Origin: Corallium rubrum
Taxonomy: Eukaryota; Cnidaria; Anthozoa; Scleralcyonacea; Coralliidae
DNA: 64,000 nucleotides
Direction of reading: 5' to 3'
Assembly (NCBI GenBank): GCA_964035015.1
Contig: OZ036017.1
Span: 4,563,261-4,627,260 of the forward strand
Of this stretch, positions 46,803 through 60,700 are shown piece after piece. A model generated the notes under the pieces. The model was not told the DNA's origin, did not search any database, and saw nothing but the letters and a program-made list of their open reading frames with translations. How positions within the stretch are numbered: position 1 is the first letter of the stretch; each line of letters begins with the position of its first letter. The translations under genes and the position numbers were made by a program.

Positions 46803-49800
46803 AATCAATTTCAAAAGTAGTTGGGACACTTGAGCTTTTCTAAATATACCGGTTCAACATCGTCTATTTTGCGATATGTACTCCCTCCCCCTCCCTTTAC
46901 AATGTTGTCTAATGAAACAAATGAACAATTCCGGGAAAATTCACCGTAAACATGGCATACAACATTGAACAGGGGGCCGGGGGAGTTGGAAAACCGAAAA
47001 AGGACACAAATGTCCCAAGACTTTTGAAAATGATTGTCTGAGAAAACATTTTGCGTTAATAGAACATTAAGCTGTTATGTAGTTGGGTTTGTTACTATAA
47101 TAGCAATAATTCAGTGAAATGTTGGCATTTTGTTGGTAACAGAATTGTTATAGGGAGTTTAAAGGCATTTAGTTGTGTTTATTGCTCCCAAAAACGTTAT
47201 TTTATTGATTAAGACGTCTTTGCACGAATTATTGAAAACATACTACAATGAAAGTGATGGCCTCACGACAATGCAATTGGAAAAGCTTGATTTATCTAAA
47301 AAATAATTTCAATCAATTGATTACGCATTTCTTTATGTTTGTGAAGAGTTTAACTTATGCAATATTTCCTTCACTTAAACGACTTTGCCTTAATTGGGGA
47401 ATTGAAACGTCCTTGTGTTAACCTGAGGTGCGTAGCCTTTCATGTGTTCTGCGCATGTAAGCGAAAACGCTTTTTGGATAGAGAATATTTTAATAATTTC
47501 ACAAATTGCATAGTGCGTTACTCAATTTCACTACGGAAAGCAATATTGTAGAAGTGAACTTCGATCAAAAAGTACGGAATTTTAAACATTCAATAGCACC
47601 TAATCAAACAAGTATATAAATTGCGTAATATATTGAAAATTGTTTTAGGTTTTCATTAGTATGCATATCATGCACGAGAGTAGAAGTATACACAGCGATA
47701 ACACGTGTAAATATTGGGCTAATTATTAACAAATATAACTTGATATTCGGTTGTTATTACTAATTTCGGCACTGTGCTCGAACGGTACTCACCACGGTAC
47801 TCACTGATTACCATGGGAATTATTTCGGTAAATCTGTGTTATTTCACGAAAACTGATCACTTCGGCTGTTTGCTAGTGTTACCAGCATTGTGTTGGTTTC
47901 TATGAAAGGTACTAACTGCTGTTTCATTCACACAATGGCCTTTAAGCGGCGACGATGCTCACTTCCGTAGCATAAAAGGAGACATAAGATCAAGTTATTT
48001 ATAGTATATAGCGAGCATCGTTGTAAAAAACGTATTTTAAAAGCGTCAATTGTAAAAATGCATTATTATCTTATTCAAACATAACATACTACAAGGAGGG
48101 TCTATATAAGATATCATTTTAAATAACAGTCTTCGCTCTATTGCATATTTTTCTGGTGAGTACCGTTGTGAGTATCGTTGCGAGAAGCGTCGGGATATCA
48201 GCAGCACCACAGGGGGCTAACTAAATTCTGAAATGTCTTATTCCCAGCTAAATGTTAGTGATTAAGAGGTTGTAATTGTGCTTTAATATTGTTTTAGATT
48301 TCTGTCTATAATGTATAGTTTAGTTGACTGAAAGTGCCTGTTTTTCGACAATATGGTTAAATAGCCCTTCGGACAATCAATTTCAAAAGTAGTTGGGACA
48401 CTTGAGCTTTTCTAAATATACCCGTTCAACATCGTCTATTTTGCGATATGTAATGAAGCAAATGAAGAATTCCGGCAAAATTCACCGTAAGCATGGCATA
48501 CAAAATTGAACAGGGGGGCCAGGGGAGCTGGAAAACCGAAAAAGGACACAAATGTCCCGAGACTTTTGAAAATGATTGTCTGAAAAAACATTTTTCGTTA
48601 ATAGAACATTAGCTGTTATGTAGTTGGGTTTGTTACAATAATAGCAATAATTGAGTGAAATGTTGACATTTTGTTGGTAACAGAATTGTTATAGGGAGTT
48701 TAAAGGCATGTAGTTGTGTTATTTCTCCCAAAAAAGTTATTTTATTGATTAAGACGTCTTTGCACGAATTATTGAAAACATGCTACAATGAAAGTGATCG
48801 CCTCATGACAATGCATTTGGAAAAGCTTGATTTATCTAAAAAATAATTTAAATTTGTTCGCAATCAATCGATTACGCATTTCTTTACGTATGTGGAGAGT
48901 TTAACTTAACAATATTCCTTTCACTCAAACGACTTCGCCTTAGGGGAATTGAAACGTCCTTGTGTTAATCTGAGGTGCGCAGCTAGCCTTTCATGTGTTC
49001 TGCCCATATAAGAGAAACGCTTTTTGGATAGCGAATATTTTAATAATTTCACAAATGCCATAGAATATGTCCGTTACTCAATTTCACTACGGAAAGCAAT
49101 ATTGTAGAAGTGAACTTCGATCAAAAAGTACGGAATTTTAACCATTCAATAACACCTAATACAAACAAGTAAATTGCGTAATATATTGAAAAATGTGTTG
49201 GGCTTTCATTAGTATACATATCATGCACGAGAGTAGAACTATACACGGCGATAACACGTGGAAATAAAGGGCTAATTATTAACAAATATAACTTGATATT
49301 CGGTTGTTATTACTAATTTCAGCACTGTGCCCGCACGGTACTCACCACGATACTCACTGATTACCATGGGAATTATTTCGGTAAATCTGTGTTATTTCAC
49401 GAAAACTGATCACTTTGGCTGTTTGCTAGTGTTACCAGCATTGTGTTGGTTTCTATGAAAGGTACTAACTTCTGTTTCATTCACAAAATGGCCTTTAAGC
49501 GGCGACGATGCTCACTTCCGTAGCATAAAAGGAGACATAAGATCAAGTTATTTATAGTATATAGCGAGCATCGTTGTAAAAAACGTATTTTAAAAGCGTC
49601 AATTGTAAAAATGCATTATTATCTTATTCAAACATAACATACTACAAGGAGGGTCTATATAAGATATCATTTTAAATAACAGTCTTCGCTCTATTGCATA
49701 TTTTTCTGGTGAGTACCGTTGTGAGTATCGTTGCGAGAAGCGTCGGGATATCAGCAGCACCACAGGGGGCTAACTAAATTCTGAAATGTCATATTCCCAG

Positions 49801-51339
49801 CTAAATGTTAGTGATTAAGAGGTTGTAATTGTGCTTTAATATTGTTTTAGATTTCTGTCTATAATGTATAGTTTAGTTGACTGAAAGTGCCTGTTGTTTG
49901 ACAATATGGTTAAATAGCGCTTCGGACAATCAATTTCAAAAGTAGTTGGGACACTTGAGCTTTTCTAAATATACCGGTTCAACATCGTCTATTTTGCGAT
50001 ATGTACTCCCCTCCCCCTCCCTTTACAATGTTGTCTAATGAAACAAATGAACAATTCCGGAAAATTCACCGTAAACATGGCATACAACATTGAACAGGGG
50101 GCCGGGGGAGTTGGAAAACCGAAAAAGGACACAAATGTCCCGACACTTTTGAAAATGATTGTCTGAAATAACATTTTTCGTTAATAGAACATTAGCTGTT
50201 ATGTAGTTGGGTTTGTTACAATAATAGCAATAATTGAGTGAAATGTTGACATTTTGTTGGTAACAGAATTGTTATAGGGAGTTTAAAGGCATGTAGTTGT
50301 GTTATTTCTCCCAAAAAAGTTATTTTATTGATTAAGACGTCTTTGCACGAATTGTTGAAAACATACTACAATGAAAGTGATCGCCTTATGACAATGCATT
50401 TTGGAAAAGCTTGATTTATCTAAAAAATAATTTAAATTTGTTCGCAATCAATCGATTACGCATGTCTTTACGTATGTGGAGAGTTTAACTTATGCAATAT
50501 TCATTTCACTCAAACGACTTCGCCTTAAAGGGGAATTGAAACGTCCTTGTCTTAATCTGAGGTGCGCAGCTAGCCTTTCATGTGTTCTGCCATATAAGAG
50601 AAAACGCTTTTTGGATAACGAATATTTTAATAATTTCACAAATGCCATAGAATATGTCCGTTACTCAATTTCACTACGGAAAGCAATATTGTAGAAGTGA
50701 ACTTCGATCAAAAAGTACGAATTTTAAACTTTCAATAACACCTAATACAAACAAGTAAATTGCGTAATATATTGAAAAATGTTTTGGGCTTTCATAAGTA
50801 TACATATCATGCACGAGGTTAGAAGTATACACGGCGATAACACGTTGAAATAAAGGGCTAATTATTAACAAATATAACTTGATATTCGGTTGTTATTACT
50901 AATTTCAGCACTGTGCCCGCACGGTACTCACCACGATACTCACTGATTACCATGGGAATTATTTCGGTAAATCTGTGTTATTTCACGAAAACTGATCACT
51001 TTGGCTGTTTGCTAGTGTTACCAGCATTGTGTTGGTTTCTATGAAAGGTACTTAACTGCTGTTTCATTGACAAAATGGCCTTTAAGCGGCGACGATGCTC
51101 ACTTCCGTAGCATAAAAGGAGACATAAGGTCAGGTTATTTATAGTATATAGCGAGCATCGTTGTAAAAAACGTATTTTAAAAGCGTCAATTGTAAAAATG
51201 CATTATTATCTTATTCAAACATAACATACTACAGGAGGGTCTATATAAGATATCATTTTAAATAACAGTCTTCGCTCTATTGCATATTTTTCTGGTGAGT
51301 ACCGTTGTGAGTATCGTTGCGAGAAGCGTCGGGATATCA

Positions 51340-53000
51340 GCACGCACCACAGGGGGGCTAACTAAATTCTGAAATGTCATATTCCTGAAGCTAAATGTTA
51401 GTGATTAAGAGGTTGTAATGTGCTTTAATATTGTTTTAGATTTCTGTCTATAATGTATAGTTTAGTTGACTAGAAAGTAGCCTCTTGTTGTTTGACAATA
51501 TGGTTAAACAGCGCTTCGGACAATCAATTTCAAAAGTAGTTGGGACACTTGAGCTTTTCTAAATATACCTGTTCAACACCGTCTTTTTTGCGATATGTAC
51601 ACTCCCTCCCCCTCCCGTTACAATGTTGTCTAATGAAACAAATGAACAATTCCGGGAAAATTCACCGTAAACATGGCATACAACATTGAACAGGGGCCGG
51701 GGGAGTTGGAAAATCGAAAAAGGACACAAATGTCCCGACACTTTTGAAAATGATTGTCTGAAATAATATTTTTCGTTAATAGAACATTAGCTGTTATGTA
51801 GTTGGGGTTTGTTACAATAATAGCAATAATTGAGTGAAATGTTGACATTTTGTTGGTAACAGAATTGTTATAGGGAGTTTAAAGGCATGTAGTTGTGTTA
51901 TTTCTCCCAAAAAAGTTATTTTATTGATTAAGACGTCTTTGCACGAATTGTTGAAAACATACTACAATGAAAGTGATCGCCTTATGACAATGCATTTGGA
52001 AAAGCTTGATTTATCTAAAAAATAATTTAAATTTGTTCGCAATCAATCGATTACATGTCGTTTACGTATGTGGAGAGTTTAACTTATGCAATATTCATTT
52101 CACTCAAACGACTTCGCCTTAAAGGGGAATTGAAACGTCCTTGTCTTAATCTGAGGTGCGCAGCTAGCCTTTCATGTGTTCTGCCATATAAGAGAAAACG
52201 CTTTTTGGATAACGAATATTTTAATTAATTTCACAAATGCCATAGAATATGTCCGTTACTCAATTTCACTACGGAAAGCAATATTGTAGAAGTGAACTTC
52301 GATCAAAAAGCACGAAATTTTAAACTTCTCAATAACACCTAATGACAAACAAGTAAATTGCGTAATATATTGAAAAATGTTTTAGGCTTTCATAAGTATA
52401 CACACATATCATGCACGAGGTTAGAAGTATACACGGCGACAACACGTTGAAATAAAAGGGCTAATTATTAACAAATATAACTTGATATTCGGTTGTTACA
52501 ATGCTAATTTCAGCACTGTGCTTCGCACGGTACTCACCACGATACTCACTGATTACCATGGGAATTATTTCGGTAAATCTGTGTTATTTCACGAAAACTG
52601 ATCACTTTGGCTGTTTGCTCAGATGTTACCAGCATTGTGTTGGTTTCTATGAAAGGTACTAACTGCTGTTTCATTGACAAAATGGCCTTTAAGCGGCATG
52701 ACGATGCTCACTTCCGTAGCATAAAAGGAGACGACATAAGGTCAGGGTTATTTATAGTATATAGCGAGCATCGTTGTAAAAAACGTATTTTAAAAGCGTC
52801 AATTGTAAAAATGCATTATTATCTTATTCTAAACTAACATACTAGGAGGACTGGTCTATATAAGATATCATTTTAAATAACAGTCTTCGCTCTATTTTGC
52901 ATATTTTTCTGGTGAGTACCGTTGTGAGTATCGTTGTTAATTGCGAGAAGCGTCGTCGGATTATCCCAGCAGCACCACAGGGGAGCTAACTAAATTCTGA
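51340..53000 (+). repeat. Noisy stretch of the array
   Basis: Many 1-4 base insertions (for example ATTCCTGAAGCTAAATG, GACTAGAAAGTAGCCTC, TTAATTAATTTC) that occur in no other unit. The pattern resembles uncorrected sequencing error near a contig end more than biological divergence. Confidence 0.65.
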
Positions 53001-53148
53001 AATGTCATATTCCCAGCTAAATGTTAGTGATTAAGAGGTTGTAATTGTGCTTTAATATTGTTTTAGACTTTCTGTCTATAATGTATAGTTTAGTTGACTG
53101 CAACAGTGCCTGTTGTTTCGACAATATGGTTAAATAGCGCTTCGGACA

Positions 53149-54370
53149 ATCAATTTCAAAAGTAGTTGGGACACTTGAGCTTGTCTAAATATACTCGTTC
53201 AACAACGTCTTTTTTGCGATATGTACACAATCCCTCCTCCCCCTCCCTTTACAATGTTGTCTAATGAAACGCGGGAACAATTTCGGTAAAATTCAGCGTA
53301 AACATGGTATACAACATTGAACAGGGGTCGGGGGACTTGGAAAAGCGAAAAATGACGTAAATGTCCCAAGGCTTTTGAAAATGATTGTCCGGGAAAAACA
53401 TTTTTCGTTAATGAAAATTAGCTGTTATGTAGTTGGGTTTTCGTCAATAATAGCGATAATTGAGTGAAATGTTGACATTTTGTTGATAACAGAATTGTTA
53501 GGGCAGATTGAAGGTTTTAAATGCACCTTATTTCTCGAACAAAAGTAATTTTATTGATTAAGACATCTTTGCATGAATTATTGAAAGATATTACAATTAA
53601 AATGATCGCTCGAAGACAATGCAATTGAAAAAGCTTGATTTATCTAAAAAATAATTTAAATATATTTACAATCAATCGATTGCGCATTTATTTAAGTATG
53701 TGGAGAGTGTAACTTATGCAATATTCCTTCACTTAAACGACTTCGCGTTAAAGGGGAATTGAAACGTCTTTGTGTAACCAGAGGTGCGCAGCGTTTCATG
53801 TTTCTGCGCGTGTTAGCGAAAACGCTTTTTGGAATAGCGAATATTATAATAATTTCACAAATATGCCAAAGAATATGTGCGTTACTCAATTTCACTACGG
53901 AAAAGCAATATTGTAGAAGTGAACTTCGATCAAAAAGCACCCAAATTTTAGACATCTACTAACTCCTATTGAAAACAATTAAATTGCGTAATGTATTGAA
54001 AATTGTTTTAGGGCTTTCATAAGTATACACATCATGCACGAGGTTAGAAGTGTACACAGCGACAAAACGTGGAAATGATGCGCTAACTTATTAACAAATA
54101 TAACTTGATATTCTGTTGTTACGACTAATACCAGCACGGTGCTCGCTACGGTGCTCACCACGATGCTCACAGATTACCATGGGAATTTTTTCGGTAATCT
54201 GTGTTATTTCACGAAAACTGGTCACTTCGGCTGTTTGCTGATGTTAATTGCACTGTGTGGTTTTCTATTAAAGGCACTAACTGCTATTTCATTTAAAAAA
54301 TAATTGATTTTGATGTTAAGCGGCAACGATGCTCACTTCCGTAATAAAATAGAAGACATAAGATCAAGTT
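53149..54370 (+). repeat. Divergent satellite unit (type D)
   Basis: Recognisable throughout but with many substitutions, unlike the near-identical A/B/C units. It has an extended iteron run (CGGTGCTCGCTACGGTGCTC, then ACCACGATGCTCAC, near 54137-54170) and GTACACAATCCC as in the first unit of the array. The sequence returns to normal type at about 54371, shortly before the gap. Confidence 0.8.
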
Positions 54371-54535
54371 ATTTATAGTATATAGCGAGCATCGTTGTAA
54401 AAAACGTATTTTTAAAAGCTTCAATTGTAAAAATGCATTATTATCTTATTCAAACATAACATACTACAAGGAGGGTCTATATAAGATATCATTTTAAATA
54501 ACAGTCTTCGCTCTATTGCATATTTTTCTGGTGAG

Positions 54536-54735
54536 NNNNNNNNNNNNNNNNNNNNNNNNNNNNNNNNNNNNNNNNNNNNNNNNNNNNNNNNNNNNNNNNN
54601 NNNNNNNNNNNNNNNNNNNNNNNNNNNNNNNNNNNNNNNNNNNNNNNNNNNNNNNNNNNNNNNNNNNNNNNNNNNNNNNNNNNNNNNNNNNNNNNNNNNN
54701 NNNNNNNNNNNNNNNNNNNNNNNNNNNNNNNNNNN
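54536..54735. other. Assembly gap, 200 N
   Basis: Exactly 200 N, so a placeholder length. The left side stops in ...CTGGTGAG and the right side starts GTACTCACC, both inside iterons and at different phases of the unit. Confidence 0.99.
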
Positions 54736-57700
54736 GTACTCACCACGATACTCACTGATTACCATGGGAATTATTTCGGTAAATCTGTGTTATTTCACGA
54801 AAACTGATCACTTCGGCTGTTTGCTAGTGTTACCAGCATTGTGTTGGTTTCTATGAAAGGTACTAACTGCTGTTTCATTCACACAATGGCCTTTAAGCGG
54901 CGACGATGCTCACTTCCGTAGCATAAAAGGAGACATAAGATCAAGTTATTTATAGTATATAGCGAGCATCGTTGTAAAAAACGTATTTTAAAAGCGTCAA
55001 TTGTAAAAATGCATTATTATCTTATTCAAACATAACATACTACAAGGAGGGTCTATATAAGATATCATTTTAAATAACAGTCTTCGCTCTATTGCATATT
55101 TTTCTGGTGAGTACCGTTGTGAGTATCGTTGCGAGAAGCGTCGGGATATCAGCAGCACCACAGGGGGCTAACTAAATTCTGAAATGTCTTATTCCCAGCT
55201 AAATGTTAGTGATTAAGAGGTTGTAATTGTGCTTTAATATTGTTTTAGATTTCTGTCTATAATGTATAGTTTAGTTGACTGAAAGTGCCTGTTTTTCGAC
55301 AATATGGTTAAATAGCCCTTCGGACAATCAATTTCAAAAGTAGTTGGGACACTTGAGCTTTTCTAAATATACCCGTTCAACATCGTCTATTTTGCGATAT
55401 GTAATGAAGCAAATGAAGAATTCCGGCAAAATTCACCGTAAGCATGGCATACAAAATTGAACAGGGGGCCGGGGGAGCTGGAAAACCGAAAAGGACACAA
55501 ATGTCCCGAGACTTTTGAAAATGATTGTCTGAAAAAACATTTTTCGTTAATAGAACATTAGCTGTTATGTAGTTGGGTTTGTTACAATAATAGCAATAAT
55601 TGAGTGAAATGTTGACATTTTGTTGGTAACAGAATTGTTATAGGGAGTTTAAAGGCATGTAGTTGTGTTATTTCTCCCAAAAAAGTTATTTTATTGATTA
55701 AGACGTCTTTGCACGAATTATTGAAAACATGCTACAATGAAAGTGATCGCCTCATGACAATGCATTTGGAAAAGCTTGATTTATCTAAAAAGTAATTTAA
55801 ATTTGTTCGCAATCAATCGATTACGCATTTCTTTACGTATGTGAAGAGTTTAACTTAAGCAATATTCCTTTCACTCAAACGACTTCGCCTTAGAGGGGAA
55901 TTGAAACGTCCTTGTGTTAATCTGAGGTGCGCAGCTAGCCTTTCATGTGTTCTGCCCATATAAGAGAAACGCTTTTTGGATAGCGAATATTTTAATAATT
56001 TCACAAATGCCATAGAATATGTCCGTTACTCAATTTCACTACGGAAAGCAATATTGTAGAAGTGAACTTCGATCAAAAAGTACGGAATTTTAACCATTCA
56101 ATAACACCTAATACAAACAAGTAAATTGCGTAATATATTGAAAAATGTGTTGGGCTTTCATTAGTATACATATCATGCACGAGAGTAGAACTATACACGG
56201 CGATAACACGTGGAAATAAAGGGCTAATTATTAACAAATATAACTTGATATTCGGTTGTTATTACTAATTTCAGCACTGTGCCCGCACGGTACTCACCAC
56301 GATACTCACTGATTACCATGGGAATTATTTCGGTAAATCTGTGTTATTTCACGAAAACTGATCACTTTGGCTGTTTGCTAGTGTTACCAGCATTGTGTTG
56401 GTTTCTATGAAAGGTACTAACTTCTGTTTCATTCACAAAATGGCCTTTAAGCGGCGACGATGCTCACTTCCGTAGCATAAAAGGAGACATAAGATCAAGT
56501 TATTTATAGTATATAGCGAGCATCGTTGTAAAAAACGTATTTTAAAAGCGTCAATTGTAAAAATGCATTATTATCTTATTCAAACATAACATACTACAAG
56601 GAGGGTCTATATAAGATATCATTTTAAATAACAGTCTTCGCTCTATTGCATATTTTTCTGGTGAGTACCGTTGTGAGTATCGTTGCGAGAAGCGTCGGGA
56701 TATCAGCAGCACCACAGGGGCTAACTAAATTCTGAAATGTCATATTCCCAGCTAAATGTTAGTGATTAAGAGGTTGTAATTGTGCTTTAATATTGTTTTA
56801 GATTTCTGTCTATAATGTATAGTTTAGTTGACTGAAAGTGCCTGTTGTTTGACAATATGGTTAAATAGCGCTTCGGACAATCAATTTCAAAAGTAGTTGG
56901 GACACTTGAGCTTTTCTAAATATACCGGTTCAACATCGTCTATTTTGCGATATGTACTCCTCCCCTCCCTTTACAATGTTGTCTAATGAAACAAATGAAC
57001 AATTCCGGGAAAATTCACCGTAAACATGGCATACAACATTGAACAGGGGGCCGGGGGAGTTGGAAAACCGAAAAAGGACACAAATGTCCCAAGACTTTTG
57101 AAAATGATTGTCTGAGAAAACATTTTGCGTTAATAGAACATTAAGCTGTTATGTAGTTGGGTTTGTTACTATAATAGCAATAATTCAGTGAAATGTTGGC
57201 ATTTTGTTGGTAACAGAATTGTTATAGGGAGTTTAAAGGCATTTAGTTGTGTTTATTGCTCCCAAAAACGTTATTTTATTGATTAAGACGTCTTTGCACG
57301 AATTATTGAAAACATACTACAATGAAAGTGATGGCCTCACGACAATGCAATTGGAAAAGCTTGATTTATCTAAAAAATAATTTCAATCAATTGATTACGC
57401 ATTTCTTTATGTTTGTGAAGAGTTTAACTTATGCAATATTTCCTTCACTTAAACGACTTTGCCTTAATTGGGGAATTGAAACGTCCTTGTGTTAACCTGA
57501 GGTGCGTAGCCTTTCATGTGTTCTGCGCATGTAAGCGAAAACGCTTTTTGGATAGAGAATATTTTAATAATTTCACAAATTGCATAGTGCGTTACTCAAT
57601 TTCACTACGGAAAGCAATATTGTAGAAGTGAACTTCGATCAAAAAGTACGGAATTTTAAACATTCAATAGCACCTAATCAAACAAGTATATAAATTGCGT

Positions 57701-60700
57701 AATATATTGAAAATTGTTTTAGGTTTTCATTAGTATGCATATCATGCACGAGAGTAGAAGTATACACAGCGATAACACGTGTAAATATTGGGCTAATTAT
57801 TAACAAATATAACTTGATATTCGGTTGTTATTACTAATTTCGGCACTGTGCTCGAACGGTACTCACCACGGTACTCACTGATTACCATGGGAATTATTTC
57901 GGTAAATCTGTGTTATTTCACGAAAACTGATCACTTCGGCTGTTTGCTAGTGTTACCAGCATTGTGTTGGTTTCTATGAAAGGTACTAACTGCTGTTTCA
58001 TTCACACAATGGCCTTTAAGCGGCGACGATGCTCACTTCCGTAGCATAAAAGGAGACATAAGATCAAGTTATTTATAGTATATAGCGAGCATCGTTGTAA
58101 AAAACGTATTTTAAAAGCGTCAATTGTAAAAATGCATTATTATCTTATTCAAACATAACATACTACAAGGAGGGTCTATATAAGATATCATTTTAAATAA
58201 CAGTCTTCGCTCTATTGCATATTTTTCTGGTGAGTACCGTTGTGAGTATCGTTGCGAGAAGCGTCGGGATATCAGCAGGACCACAGGGGGCTAACTAAAT
58301 TCTGAAATGTCTTATTCCCAGCTAAATGTTAGTGATTAAGAGGTTGTAATTGTGCTTTAATATTGTTTTAGATTTCTGTCTATAATGTATAGTTTAGTTG
58401 ACTGAAAGTGCCTGTTTTTCGACAATATGGTTAAATAGCCCTTCGGACAATCAATTTCAAAAGTAGTTGGGACACTTGAGCTTTTCTAAATATACCCGTT
58501 CAACATCGTCTATTTTGCGATATGTAATGAAGCAAATGAAGAATTCCGGCAAAATTCACCGTAAGCATGGCATACAAAATTGAACAGGGGGCCGGGGGAG
58601 CTGGAAAACCGAAAAAGGACACAAATGTCCCGAGACTTTTGAAAATGATTGTCTGAAAAAACATTTTTCGTTAATAGAACATTAGCTGTTATGTAGTTGG
58701 GTTTGTTACAATAATAGCAATAATTGAGTGAAATGTTGACATTTTGTTGGTAACAGAATTGTTATAGGGAGTTTAAAGGCATGTAGTTGTGTTATTTCTC
58801 CCAAAAAAGTTATTTTATTGATTAAGACGTCTTTGCACGAATTATTGAAAACATGCTACAATGAAAGTGATCGCCTCATGACAATGCATTTGGAAAAGCT
58901 TGATTTATCTAAAAAATAATTTAAATTTGTTCGCAATCAATCGATTACGCATTTCTTTACGTATGTGGAGAGTTTAACTTAAGCAATATTCCTTTCACTC
59001 AAACGACTTCGCCTTAGAGGGGAATTGAAACGTCCTTGTGTTAATCTGAGGTGCGCAGCTAGCCTTTCATGTGTTCTGCCCATATAAGAGAAACGCTTTT
59101 TGGATAGCGAATATTTTAATAATTTCACAAATGCCATAGAATATGTCCGTTACTCAATTTCACTACGGAAAGCAATATTGTAGAAGTGAACTTCGATCAA
59201 AAAGTACGGAATTTTAACCATTCAATAACACCTAATACAAACAAGTAAATTGCGTAATATATTGAAAAATGTGTTGGGCTTTCATTAGTATACATATCAT
59301 GCACGAGAGTAGAACTATACACGGCGATAACACGTGGAAATAAAGGGCTAATTATTAACAAATATAACTTGATATTCGGTTGTTATTACTAATTTCAGCA
59401 CTGTGCCCGCACGGTACTCACCACGATACTCACTGATTACCATGGGAATTATTTCGGTAAATCTGTGTTATTTCACGAAAACTGATCACTTTGGCTGTTT
59501 GCTAGTGTTACCAGCATTGTGTTGGTTTCTATGAAAGGTACTAACTTCTGTTTCATTCACAAAATGGCCTTTAAGCGGCGACGATGCTCACTTCCGTAGC
59601 ATAAAAGGAGACATAAGATCAAGTTATTTATAGTATATAGCGAGCATCGTTGTAAAAAACGTATTTTAAAAGCGTCAATTGTAAAAATGCATTATTATCT
59701 TATTCAAACATAACATACTACAAGGAGGGTCTATATAAGATATCATTTTAAATAACAGTCTTCGCTCTATTGCATATTTTTCTGGTGAGTACCGTTGTGA
59801 GTATCGTTGCGAGAAGCGTCGGGATATCAGCAGCACCACAGGGGGGCTAACTAAATTCTGAAATGTCATATTCCCAGCTAAATGTTAGTGATTAAGAGGT
59901 TGTAATTGTGCTTTAATATTGTTTTAGATTTCTGTCTATAATGTATAGTTTAGTTGACTGAAAGTGCCTGTTGTTTGACAATATGGTTAAATAGCGCTTC
60001 GGACAATCAATTTCAAAAGTAGTTGGGACACTTGAGCTTTTCTAAATATACCGGTTCAACATCGTCTATTTTGCGATATGTACTCCCTCCCCCTCCCTTT
60101 ACAATGTTGTCTAATGAAACAAATGAACAATTCCGGGAAAATTCACCGTAAACATGGCATACAACATTGAACAGGGGGCCGGGGGAGTTGGAAAACCGAA
60201 AAAGGACACAAATGTCCCGACACTTTTGAAAATGATTGTCTGAAATAACATTTTTCGTTAATAGAACATTAGCTGTTATGTAGTTGGGTTTGTTACAATA
60301 ATAGCAATAATTGAGTGAAATGTTGACATTTTGTTGGTAACAGAATTGTTATAGGGAGTTTAAAGGCATGTAGTTGTGTTATTTCTCCCAAAAAAGTTAT
60401 TTTATTGATTAAGACGTCTTTGCACGAATTGTTGAAAACATACTACAATGAAAGTGATCGCCTTATGACAATGCATTTGGAAAAGCTTGATTTATCTAAA
60501 AAATAATTTAAATTTGTTCGCAATCAATCGATTACGCATGTCTTTACGTATGTGGAGAGTTTAACTTATGCAATATTCATTTCACTCAAACGACTTCGCC
60601 TTAAAGGGGAATTGAAACGTCCTTGTCTTAATCTGAGGTGCGCAGCTAGCCTTTCATGTGTTCTGCCATATAAGAGAAAACGCTTTTTGGATAACGAATA

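Larger units (their letters stand above)
29320..54535 (+). repeat. Satellite array, ~1.57 kb unit, left block
   Basis: Tandem units counted from CAATCAATTTC or its variant CAATCAGTTTC start at about 29689 (A), 31261 (B), 32816 (B), 34374 (A), 35947 (B), 37501 (C, deleted), 38874 (C), 40460 (C), 42048 (mosaic), 43634 (C), 45220 (C/B mosaic), 46803 (A), 48374 (B), 49928 (C), 51521 (C, noisy) and 53149 (divergent). Typical lengths are A ~1571, B ~1555 and C ~1586 bp. B lacks the CTCCCTCCCCCTCCC block (about 30 bp). Units of one type are almost identical. No rRNA, histone or snRNA gene is recognised in the unit. Confidence 0.95.
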
